Shown here piece by piece: positions 1 through 5,016 of a DNA stretch of 5,845 nucleotides; positions within the stretch are counted from its first letter, which is position 1, and each line of letters starts with the position of its first letter. This stretch comes from Halobacteria archaeon (GTDB taxonomy: Archaea; Halobacteriota; Syntropharchaeia; Alkanophagales; Methanospirareceae). The notes beneath the pieces were generated by a model. That model ran no database searches. It had not been told where the DNA came from and worked only from the letters and a program-made list of their open reading frames with translations. The DNA is taken from NCBI GenBank assembly GCA_029932715.1, contig JAOZPO010000096.1, positions 1-5,845 of the forward strand. The letters are read 5' to 3'. The translations under genes and the position numbers were made by a program.

Positions 1-39
1 AATGAATAAAATTCAAGCTACAAATTTACAATATTGAGT

Positions 40-56
40 AAAAAAAAAATAAAAAA
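40..56 (-). terminator. Oligo-T transcription terminator of the GYD-like gene
   Basis: Read on the minus strand, about 25 bases after the stop codon of the GYD-like gene, the sequence is six T, one A, then ten T. Uninterrupted T runs in the RNA-like strand are the typical intrinsic termination signal of archaeal RNA polymerase. A weak 5-bp inverted repeat (TAATC/GATTA, 68-80) lies between stop codon and T run but is probably not needed. The rest of 1-81 shows no gene. Confidence 0.6.
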
Positions 57-81
57 GAATGGGCTGTTAATCAGGGATTAC

Positions 82-327
82 TTACTTCTCCCTTGCAAAC
101 GCAACCCATGTCTCGGTTGTCGAGACTTCCCTACTCTCGTGCAGGAAATCTTCAATCACTTTCGCATCTTCTGCTTCGTAAATCCATATCGCATCATACC
201 TGCCCAGCGTATGATACACTTGCTGGAACTTGACACCTTTGGGTGGCTCTTTAAGTAACTTGTCGCCAAAGTTCCCCGCCTCTTTCACCATGCCTGGATT
301 TACCTTTACGCATGTTATGAACAACAT
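82..327 (-). CDS. GYD/DUF3303-like small alpha-beta protein
   Basis: This 81-residue protein has the look of the GYD/DUF3303 group of dimeric ferredoxin-like (beta-alpha-beta) proteins. An N-terminal strand (MLFITCVKV, 1-9) is followed by a helix (11-26). A central strand pair follows, with the signature LGRYDAIWIYEA (41-52), corresponding to the G-x-Y-D core of GYD proteins. Then come a helix (53-63) and a last strand (T71-A79). The family has no well-established function, and small ferredoxin-like proteins of this type often bind a ligand or form oligomers. The ATG at 327 is preceded by AAGG six bases upstream and by GGAGG (342-346) 14 bases upstream. A BRE/TATA element at 371-386 would start transcription close to 348, so the gene probably has its own short transcript. 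It lies 91 bp beyond the end of the downstream-reading CBS gene on the same strand. Family assignment rests on motif recognition only. Confidence 0.72.
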   Translation of the reverse strand: MLFITCVKVNPGMVKEAGNFGDKLLKEPPKGVKFQQVYHTLGRYDAIWIYEAEDAKVIEDFLHESREVSTTETWVAFAREK

Positions 328-370
328 TTTTTTCCTTTTCGCCTCCTTATCTCCCTCACGGATTTTGGTA

Positions 371-386
371 TATTAATACCTTTCGC
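371..386 (-). promoter_or_regulatory. BRE/TATA promoter of the GYD-like gene
   Basis: Minus strand reads GCGAAAGGTATTAATA: a GCGAAAG BRE-like block directly followed by a TATTAATA box. The box centre is about 26 bases from position 348, which would give a leader of roughly 20 bases that still includes the GGAGG at 342-346. The spacing fits a normal archaeal promoter. Assigned by pattern only. Confidence 0.55.
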
Positions 387-418
387 TTTTTTTGTCGCAC
401 CGAACCAACCAATTGACG

Positions 419-820
419 TTAGAATAAATATGCTCTTACATGCTCTGGCTCTCCTGTCACTATATTCCTAAGAGTTACAATGCCCACGAGTTCACCATCG
501 TCAATCACAAGCAATCTCCTTATGCCTTTCTCCACTATGAGCTTGCATGCACCCATAAGGGATGCATCTGCATTGATTGTTACCAACGGAGAGGACATTA
601 TCTCCTTCACTTTTACCTCACTTCTACCCTCTATTACCGCTTTTATCACTATGTCACGGTCAGTAACTATTCCAACTGGTCTGTCTTCTTTCGTTATGAC
701 CATAGTTCCTATTCCCGACATTTTCATACCCTTCGCTACTTCAGCGACTGATGCGTCTTCATCTGCTTTAATCGCTGGATAAGTCATTACGTCTCTAACT
801 TCTAATAATCCCGCCGCCAT
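419..820 (-). CDS. Stand-alone two-CBS-domain protein (paralogue 1)
   Basis: This 133-residue protein consists of little but a tandem CBS pair (Bateman module). CBS1 covers about 8-62, with V-R-D-V-M-T at 8-13, VGIVTDRDI at 49-57, and the Asp at 54/56 where ribose of an adenine nucleotide is normally contacted. CBS2 covers about 70-125, with VKEIMSSPLVT at 71-81, the frequent KGIRRLLV at 98-105, and VGIVTLRNI at 112-120. Such proteins usually dimerise into a disc and bind AMP, ATP, SAM or similar ligands. With no attached effector domain, this one probably acts on a partner protein. The ATG at 820 is supported by GGAGG (830-834) nine bases upstream. The next gene on the same strand (904-1299) is about 55 percent identical, starting from the V-[RK]-[DE]-[VI]-M motif, and both end in a conserved T-G-E-P-x-H-V-[RK]-x-Y-L-F tail. 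That tail could be an interaction segment (inference). Ligand unknown. Confidence 0.93.
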   Translation of the reverse strand: MAAGLLEVRDVMTYPAIKADEDASVAEVAKGMKMSGIGTMVITKEDRPVGIVTDRDIVIKAVIEGRSEVKVKEIMSSPLVTINADASLMGACKLIVEKGIRRLLVIDDGELVGIVTLRNIVTGEPEHVRAYLF

Positions 821-864
821 CTTCCTCTTCCTCCTTCCTTTTTACTATCATACATATCCCGCCC

Positions 865-880
865 TTCATAAACATTCCGC
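865..880 (-). promoter_or_regulatory. Probable promoter of CBS paralogue 1
   Basis: In the 83-bp gap between the two CBS paralogues the minus strand reads GCGGAATGTTTATGAA: a GCGGAA BRE-like block followed by TTTATGAA. A start about 26 bases past the box would fall near 843, giving a leader of some 23 bases that carries the SD at 830-834. This suggests the two paralogues can be transcribed separately, although read-through from the upstream copy is possible because no T run separates them. Confidence 0.45.
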
Positions 881-903
881 TTTTCTCTTCTTGTTACCTG
901 CAC

Positions 904-1299
904 TCAAAAGAATAGATATTTCTTCACATGCACCGGCTCACCTGTTAATACATTTCTAATACTTATAATACCTACAAGCTCACCATTCTCAATTGCAGGC
1001 AACCTTCTTAATCCCTTCGTTGCCATGAGCCCGCATGCCTCTTCCACGGATGCGTCTGCCTCCACAGTGATCAAAGGTGAAGACATAATTTCCTTCGCTT
1101 TCATTTCGCCCGGGTCTCTATCCTTCACCATGACTTTTGCCGCTATGTCATGATCAACGGTTATCCCTACGGGTTTACTGCCTTCTGTTATCACTACCGC
1201 TCCTATCCGCGACAATTCCATGTGCTTCATTATTTTAGCGACCGAAGCATTTTCATCTTCGGTAATTGCTGGATAACTCATTATCTCCTTAACTTTCAT
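904..1299 (-). CDS. Stand-alone two-CBS-domain protein (paralogue 2)
   Basis: A 131-residue tandem CBS pair, paralogous to its neighbour at 419-820 (about 70 identities over 126 aligned positions by hand count, one two-residue gap). CBS1 runs about 1-58 and starts directly with the K-E-I-M-S motif. CBS2 runs about 66-122, with KEIMSSPLIT (69-78), KGLRRLPAI (95-103) and VGIISIRNV (109-117). The CBS1 loop here is GITVDHDI (45-52), where the neighbour has GIVTDRDI. The Thr before the Asp has become Val and the Arg is His, so its first nucleotide site may be altered or lost. The S/T-x-x-N of CBS2 is kept. The ATG at 1299 lies just after GAGGAGAG, an acceptable SD. No effector domain is present. 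The gene faces a third CBS gene across a shared promoter region. Role: probably an adenylate-responsive regulatory subunit, partner unknown. Confidence 0.92.
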   Translation of the reverse strand: MKVKEIMSYPAITEDENASVAKIMKHMELSRIGAVVITEGSKPVGITVDHDIAAKVMVKDRDPGEMKAKEIMSSPLITVEADASVEEACGLMATKGLRRLPAIENGELVGIISIRNVLTGEPVHVKKYLFF

Positions 1300-1338
1300 C
1301 TCTCTCCTCTTACCCCCTTTTTGTTTAAACGGTTATAC

Positions 1339-1358
1339 ACGTATTTAATTAAATATGT
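1339..1358. promoter_or_regulatory. Palindromic AT-rich element in a divergent promoter
   Basis: Positions 1342-1355 (TATTTAATTAAATA) form a perfect 14-bp palindrome. With one mismatched pair the symmetry extends over 1339-1358. It lies in the 94-bp gap between divergent CBS genes, about 43 bases before the minus-strand start and 39 before the plus-strand start. At this distance it could serve as TATA box for both genes, with start sites near 1322 (minus) and 1374 (plus). Alternatively it could be bound by a dimeric regulator. Neither use is proven. Confidence 0.4.
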
Positions 1359-1360
1359 AC

Positions 1361-1368
1361 TATAAATA
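1361..1368 (+). promoter_or_regulatory. Alternative TATA box of the plus-strand CBS gene
   Basis: TATAAATA is a near-consensus TATA box, but a start 26 bases downstream (about 1390) would leave only about four bases before the ATG at 1394. That would exclude the GAGG at 1379-1382 from the mRNA. The gene would then be leaderless. If the SD is used, the palindrome at 1342-1355 must be the TATA box instead. Confidence 0.35.
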
Positions 1369-1393
1369 ACTGTAAAATGAGGAATCAAATAAA

Positions 1394-1789
1394 ATGGACA
1401 TATCAAAGGAGAAGAGAGTAAGGGACGTAATGACGCGAGGTGTCATTACTGTATCGCTCGACACACCGGTGAGCGAAATAGTAAAACGGCTGGTGAGGGA
1501 GGATATATCAGGCGTTGCCGTGACAGTACCAAACGGTAAAGTAGTAGGAATTATATCAGAGATAGACATAATTAAAGCATTTGACAAGGATTGGGACAAT
1601 ACAAAGGCAGAAGATGTTATGTCCACCTTTGTGAGGACAGTAGACCCGGAAACGACAATAAGGAAAGCAGCGAGTTTTATGCGTGACTTGAATATCCACA
1701 GGTTGTTGATACTTTCTTTAAGCCCCGCTCCTGGCGTACCCATAGGCATATTAACTGCAAGTAACATACTGAGAGCGAGTGTCGAGTGA
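1394..1789 (+). CDS. Stand-alone two-CBS-domain protein (divergent copy)
   Basis: A 131-residue tandem CBS pair. CBS1 covers about 8-65, with V-R-D-V-M-T-R-G at 9-16 and VGIISEIDII at 51-60. CBS2 covers about 71-128, with AEDVMS at 72-77, a helix 86-98, IHRLLIL at 101-107 and IGILTASNIL at 117-126. Both S/T-x-x-D/N ligand signatures (S55-x-x-D58 and T121-x-x-N124) are present, so nucleotide binding is plausible. The insertion S108-P115 before the last strand carries three prolines and is longer than in the two neighbours. This copy lacks their T-G-E-P-x-H-V tail, so it is an older or separately acquired relative rather than part of the recent duplication. The ATG at 1394 follows GAGG (1379-1382) with an 11-base spacer. 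It is transcribed divergently from 904-1299 and converges on 1808-2422 with 18 bases between the stop codons. Partner and ligand are unknown. Confidence 0.92.
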   Translation: MDISKEKRVRDVMTRGVITVSLDTPVSEIVKRLVREDISGVAVTVPNGKVVGIISEIDIIKAFDKDWDNTKAEDVMSTFVRTVDPETTIRKAASFMRDLNIHRLLILSLSPAPGVPIGILTASNILRASVE

Positions 1790-1822
1790 AAGGCAATGAT
1801 GTGCCTCTCACCTATCTTTTTT
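1786..1822 (+). terminator. Hairpin plus T6 terminator spanning both convergent stop codons
   Basis: GTGAAAGGCA (1786-1795) pairs with TGCCTCTCAC (1802-1811) in nine of ten positions around a six-base loop, and TTTTTT follows at 1817-1822. The left arm contains the TGA of the plus-strand CBS gene (1787-1789). The right arm contains the minus-strand TGA of the opposite gene (1808-1810). The T run serves only the plus-strand transcript and lies inside the last codons of the opposing gene. Confidence 0.55.
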
Positions 1823-2422
1823 CATCAAATCAACTCGCTTATGTGGATATTCCGTGCCCTCTAAAGGCTCTACATCCTCTTTCACATACAGAGCGAAATC
1901 CTGGAATATAGTCTCTCTTTTATGCCCTGTTTCCGAAAACACATCATCTGCCGCCAGCTCAAAATCAAGTTTATATGTGCCTGCACCCGGCGGTATGAAC
2001 TCTAATATTGCCACGTTGCCCTTGTGGGTTGCCGTGTATCTCCCCAAATACCTCTTACCCGTGTATGTAGTCTTGAAAAGAGAGCTGAATTCCATAATTG
2101 ACCTATCCTCACAGAACAACCTTTTCCCGTGCTGATCGGAGATTGATAGCCTGTATTTGTTGAATAGAACGCCAAGAGAGGGGTCATAATCATACCACTT
2201 AATCGTTTCACTAAACCGAAAGATGAGCCCTATTCTGCACCATTTCTGAACCGTTGAAATCTCAAAAGTGCCTGACACTTTTATCCTGCCCTCCTCTTTA
2301 CTACCTTCAAACTTCGCCAGTTCACTTCCCGCGGATGTTTTTTCCTTAGGTCTCAAGAAGCTGTGGACAACCAAGCATATTACAGTCGAAAGCGGAATAA
2401 AGAATTTAGTTTGGGAATTCAT
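1808..2422 (-). CDS. Exported or membrane-anchored protein of unknown family
   Basis: I do not recognise this 204-residue protein. Residues 7-22 are a hydrophobic stretch (FFIPLSTVICLVVH) after a Lys, fitting a signal peptide or N-terminal anchor. There is no clear lipobox: the only nearby Cys, C16, is inside the hydrophobic core. The mature part begins with a polar, charged spacer (24-46) and continues as a strand-rich domain. Its visible alternating segments are 47-57, 61-71, 89-94, 135-142 (VAILEFIPP), 148-156 (GTYKLDFEL) and 172-181. This pattern suggests a beta-sandwich of the sort common in archaeal surface proteins. C62 and C104 are the only cysteines in the domain and could form a disulfide. 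The C-terminus is charged. The ATG at 2422 follows GGAGG (2434-2438) with an 11-base spacer. A TTTTTTAATA stretch at about 2458-2467 may be its TATA box. Existence of the gene is likely from length, SD and coherent composition; function is unknown. Confidence 0.75.
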   Translation of the reverse strand: MNSQTKFFIPLSTVICLVVHSFLRPKEKTSAGSELAKFEGSKEEGRIKVSGTFEISTVQKWCRIGLIFRFSETIKWYDYDPSLGVLFNKYRLSISDQHGKRLFCEDRSIMEFSSLFKTTYTGKRYLGRYTATHKGNVAILEFIPPGAGTYKLDFELAADDVFSETGHKRETIFQDFALYVKEDVEPLEGTEYPHKRVDLMKKDR

Positions 2423-2511
2423 AGATTTCCTTACCTCCTTACCAGATATATTTTAGCTATTAAAAAAGCAAGTACGAGTAAAAAGTTTTCATCTTGTGAG
2501 TAAGCAAATAT

Positions 2512-2526
2512 CGAAATCTTTATATG
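2512..2526 (+). promoter_or_regulatory. BRE/TATA promoter of the small membrane protein gene
   Basis: CGAAATCTTTATATG combines a BRE-like CGAAA with a TTTATATG box, the best archaeal promoter match in the window. A start about 26 bases past the box centre lies near 2548. That is downstream of the GTG at 2542, so an upstream GTG start is unlikely and the ATG at 2611 is favoured. Confidence 0.65.
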
Positions 2527-2610
2527 CTATAATCAATTACCGTGATTATTATTAGTGTTGCGGTAAAAATAGAAGATGATACGGAACAGGAGAATAGCGA
2601 GGGGAGGAGA

Positions 2611-2853
2611 ATGGGGAATAAATTCATAGGTGCACTGAAATGTTTTCTTAGATGTCCGGTGGACACGATGAGAGTCATGGTGAGTATGGGTTCTTATGAC
2701 CCGCAGGCAGTAGAAGCGATACATGCGCATTGTCCCGGGATAGAAGTGGAGAGCGTAGGTTTTTATGCAGGTGTTTTCTTAGCGACTATATTCCTTGCTT
2801 TTTGCGTGCTGGCGTATATAATGTCGCTGCTTTACGGTGCTGGTGGCTTATAA
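2611..2853 (+). CDS. Small Cys/His-containing single-TM protein, unknown family
   Basis: With the ATG at 2611 this is an 80-residue protein. Residues 1-48 form a mostly soluble head and 49-74 a single strongly hydrophobic helix (GFYAGVFLATIFLAFCVLAY), followed by a short Gly-rich tail. The head has C11-x3-C15-P and H38-x-H40-C41-P, five potential metal or redox ligands, plus a fairly acidic segment before the helix. I recognise no family, and metal binding is inference. The frame is open upstream to a GTG at 2542, giving 103 residues. I prefer the ATG because GAGGGGAGG lies just before it and the predicted start of transcription (about 2548) falls after the GTG. The gene is divergent from the exported-protein gene at 1808-2422 and convergent with the 8-TM gene at 2908. 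Short length makes its reality less certain than its neighbours, but the strong promoter and SD support it. Confidence 0.68.
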   Translation: MGNKFIGALKCFLRCPVDTMRVMVSMGSYDPQAVEAIHAHCPGIEVESVGFYAGVFLATIFLAFCVLAYIMSLLYGAGGL

Positions 2854-2907
2854 GAGGACAGGATAAGAAGGCTTAAATTCCCTTTCTTGTTTCTCAAACG
2901 TTACTTT

Positions 2908-3879
2908 TTAGATAAGGGTGTCACTTTTACGCACTGGTACGGTATAATCCTCACATGCGTTTACTAATTGTTTTGCTAACAGTATTGCAGTGCAATAAAA
3001 AAGCACTAACATGATATATCGTATATTCCTGAAGAGGATGTCGAGCGGCAGTGGCACCTGCGGTTCCTCTACTACTTCCATGTATCTTTCTATTGTGCTA
3101 TACCACCTCAGCCCATAATAAAAAACAGCGTAAACGTTTATACCGCAGAGCCCAAGAGCTATACCCTGAATGGTTTTTGCCAGGTCCGGCTTGCGTTTCG
3201 CTTTTACGCTCAATGCGCAGAAATATCCAAATAGGAACCAGCCGATTATGACAAGCGAAATACCCGAGAGTGTAGTTTCCCAGTAGGTTACAACCTTGTC
3301 AATGTTTATAGCTATTCGCCATAATATCGCCGCTAATATAATCGTTACCAATGTCCGTTCATGTGTCATTACGTTGAATACCGCTTCTTTTATGCTCTTT
3401 GCTCGTTTCTTACTCTTCTTCCTCATGCTCTCTTTAATTAGCAGGCGGTAATTCTCATGCACACCCTTTAGATACCGAGCCGAGCCAATTGCTACGCAAT
3501 AATACACCACAAAGATAATATACCTCAAATCACGGTAAATAGGATCCCGTGTGACACAAGCTTCTACATGCAGAAGGCCATGCCATCTCATGCCATAGTA
3601 AATCACAGCATAGAGGTTTAACACGAGCACGCTAACGGCAAAGCCACGATAAATCCTGTTTGATACAGGCCAGTCCGTCGGTTTTCGGCTCATAGAGTAC
3701 ATATAGGCAAAGATGAACCAGCCAACTATGAATAGGCTTACACCCGAGCAAGCAGTTTCCCATAAGCTTATTTTTCCATCAGAGCTTATGATCGCTCGCC
3801 ATAAGAACGCTATGCCCCCTAATATTATTAATACCCTCCCGTCGGTTACTGCCCTGAATAGAAACTCTCTCATGTTCAT
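2908..3879 (-). CDS. 8-TM membrane protein made of two four-helix repeats (copy A)
   Basis: This 323-residue integral membrane protein has eight predicted helices (about 14-32, 43-64, 76-99, 117-136, 175-192, 204-222, 235-259, 285-304). The two halves repeat at a constant 160-residue offset as far as helix 7: R28/R188, D34/D194, W-E 40-41/200-201, S-G 45-46/205-206, G-W 53-54/213-214, N88/N248 and R-W 98-99/258-259. After that an acidic, Pro-rich loop adds eight residues before R-[DN]-x-R-Y (116-120/284-288). The linker between halves (149-165) is very basic and so cytoplasmic by the positive-inside rule, which places both termini inside. The neighbour at 3958-4908 has the same architecture. 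I recognise no family and can assign no transport or catalytic role. The start is taken as ATG 3879: a TTG at 3885 and an ATG at 3873 are possible, but only ATG 3879 puts R28 at the same position as in the neighbour. SD is weak. It ends 54 bp from the convergent small gene. Confidence 0.88.
   Translation of the reverse strand: MNMREFLFRAVTDGRVLIILGGIAFLWRAIISSDGKISLWETACSGVSLFIVGWFIFAYMYSMSRKPTDWPVSNRIYRGFAVSVLVLNLYAVIYYGMRWHGLLHVEACVTRDPIYRDLRYIIFVVYYCVAIGSARYLKGVHENYRLLIKESMRKKSKKRAKSIKEAVFNVMTHERTLVTIILAAILWRIAINIDKVVTYWETTLSGISLVIIGWFLFGYFCALSVKAKRKPDLAKTIQGIALGLCGINVYAVFYYGLRWYSTIERYMEVVEEPQVPLPLDILFRNIRYIMLVLFYCTAILLAKQLVNACEDYTVPVRKSDTLI
2944..3867 (-). repeat. Internal duplication in copy A (two four-helix modules)
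   Basis: Module 1 is encoded at about 3442-3867 and module 2 at about 2944-3387. The similarity is clear in protein but strongly eroded in DNA, so the duplication is old. Confidence 0.8.
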
Positions 3880-3915
3880 CTTCAAAAATCCAAATGCCGG
3901 GCATAGATATGAGCG

Positions 3916-3936
3916 AAAAAAAAAGCTTTATGCTTT
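3916..3936 (-). terminator. Hairpin plus T9 terminator after copy B
   Basis: On the minus strand, AAAGC and GCTTT form a 5-bp stem around ATAAA, and the right arm runs into nine T (3916-3924). It lies 21 bases beyond the TAG of copy B and before copy A. It would therefore end or attenuate copy B transcripts, and copy A may rely on partial read-through or its own weak promoter. Confidence 0.5.
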
Positions 3937-3957
3937 ATCCTGTGAAACCTCAGGTTA

Positions 3958-4908
3958 CTACTCCTTATACTCCTTCTCTCCTTTCTTAATTAAATACTCA
4001 CACTCCTCAGATGCCCTTTCTAAGTACTTGGATAACGCTATTGCAGTGCAAAAGAATATTGCCAGCATAAAATATCTTACATCGCGAAAGACAAAATCCA
4101 GAGGCACTAAAGCTTCTTCTACACCTGGAGATATTATACTATACCACCTCATTCCGTAATAGACAAGAACATACAAGTTTACAGCGAATAAAGAGAAAGA
4201 GAGCCCCTGGTATATCTTTGCAACGCTTGGCCTGATTGTTCTCACTGCTAATGAACTTATGTAGCCGAAGAGGACCCAGCCCAGTATGAAAAGACCCATA
4301 CCTGAGCACATACTCTCCCACAGGACTATTTGTTTGTCGAAACTTATGATTGAACGCCATAAAAATACTGTACCTATTAGTACTATAACCGTCCGTTCAT
4401 CAGTCAGGATACTGAATATTGCTTCTTGTACTCCCGCTTTTCGCCTCTCTGGCATTTCTTCGGTCACCAGCAAGTAATTATCGTGCATCTTTTTCAGATA
4501 CCCCATTGCCCATATTATTCCACAATACGCAAGCACAAGCACTGCGAACCTCACATCCCTGAGAAGAATATCCTGTGGCACATAAGCCTCAGTTTCAGTC
4601 ATTAATCTATACCATCTCATCGCTAAGCAAACAAGAACGTAAACATTTAAAGCGCTTACGCTAACAGTAAGCCCCTGAGCTACCCTGTTCGATATTATCC
4701 ACTCCGTCTCTCTCTTAGACATGGAATAGAGATAACTGAAGATAAACCAGCCCAGTATGATAAGAAACGCACCAGATACGATACTTTCCCAAACTGCTAC
4801 CTTTTGGTCAATGCTTATGAGTACTCGCCCTAAAATCGCCGCCACCGCTATCACTGCTAAAATTCGCCAATCCATTGCCACATGCATAAAGGATCCTTTT
4901 GCGCCCAT
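3958..4908 (-). CDS. 8-TM membrane protein made of two four-helix repeats (copy B)
   Basis: This 316-residue protein is a paralogue of its neighbour at 2908-3879, with eight predicted helices (about 14-32, 43-64, 78-98, 118-137, 171-190, 200-220, 233-254, 276-294). Its halves match at an offset of 156-158: R28/R185, D34/D191, W-E 40-41/197-198, S-G 45-46/202-203, G-W 53-54/210-211, N88/N244, R-W 98-99/254-255 and R-D-V-R 117-120/275-278. The first module is the most divergent: L-G-R replaces L-W-R at 26-28, and the Y-Y-G before M-R-W is C-L-A. The loops between helices 2-3 and 6-7 and the linker near 154-157 are basic, which suggests cytoplasmic termini. The C-terminal tail (about 295-316) is highly charged. 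The ATG at 4908 has AGGAG (4922-4926) 13 bases upstream. The ATG at 4887, seven codons in, with AAGGA closer, is an alternative. It is divergent from proB, sharing the TATA-like element at 4957-4970. Function unknown; it may assemble with copy A. Confidence 0.88.
   Translation of the reverse strand: MGAKGSFMHVAMDWRILAVIAVAAILGRVLISIDQKVAVWESIVSGAFLIILGWFIFSYLYSMSKRETEWIISNRVAQGLTVSVSALNVYVLVCLAMRWYRLMTETEAYVPQDILLRDVRFAVLVLAYCGIIWAMGYLKKMHDNYLLVTEEMPERRKAGVQEAIFSILTDERTVIVLIGTVFLWRSIISFDKQIVLWESMCSGMGLFILGWVLFGYISSLAVRTIRPSVAKIYQGLSFSLFAVNLYVLVYYGMRWYSIISPGVEEALVPLDFVFRDVRYFMLAIFFCTAIALSKYLERASEECEYLIKKGEKEYKE
3982..4896 (-). repeat. Internal duplication in copy B (two four-helix modules)
   Basis: Module 1 is encoded at about 4462-4896 and module 2 at about 3982-4425. 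Each module resembles the module in the same position of copy A more than it resembles the other half of its own protein. Confidence 0.8.
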
Positions 4909-4956
4909 GTTAATCTAAAAACTCCTGCTTCTCTATTGTTTTACATATTTTGTGAA

Positions 4957-4970
4957 CAGTATATAAATAA
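4957..4970. promoter_or_regulatory. TATA-like element between copy B and proB
   Basis: CAGTATATAAATAA can be read as a TATA box both ways (TATATAAATA forward, TTATTTATATA reverse) within the 108-bp divergent gap. Starts about 26 bases out would fall near 4990 for proB and 4939 for the membrane protein. Those leaders would be about 27 and 30 bases long. Each gene could also have its own box. Confidence 0.45.
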
Positions 4971-5016
4971 CTTTCGGTTTTTCTTTTTATTCAATCAGCG
5001 TTTACAAATTATCTGA

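Noticed and set aside
34..258. Plus-strand open frame opposite the GYD-like gene
   Set aside because: It is antisense to a gene with a recognisable motif, SD and promoter. Its own composition (Cys/Leu/Arg rich, no motif) is that of a shadow frame.
440..782. Two plus-strand frames opposite the first CBS gene
   Set aside because: The CBS gene on the other strand is certain. These frames show low-complexity Ser/Thr or Tyr/His composition and no initiation signals.
1360..1767. Minus-strand frame of 135 codons opposite the divergent CBS gene
   Set aside because: Its length is tempting, but it mirrors the CBS coding sequence, is Ser/Thr-rich and overlaps the promoter region.
2611..2853. Possible MtrF-like subunit of the methyltransferase complex
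   Set aside because: Only size and a single C-terminal helix are comparable. The head sequence with its Cys/His clusters does not match what I know of MtrF, and no other mtr gene is nearby.
3881..3885. TTG start for copy A two codons upstream
   Set aside because: It has no better SD than ATG 3879, and ATG 3879 puts the conserved Arg at residue 28 exactly as in copy B.
3702..4159. Plus-strand frame bridging the gap between the two 8-TM genes
   Set aside because: It is antisense to both genes and crosses the terminator of copy B. It has no SD or promoter and no recognisable sequence.
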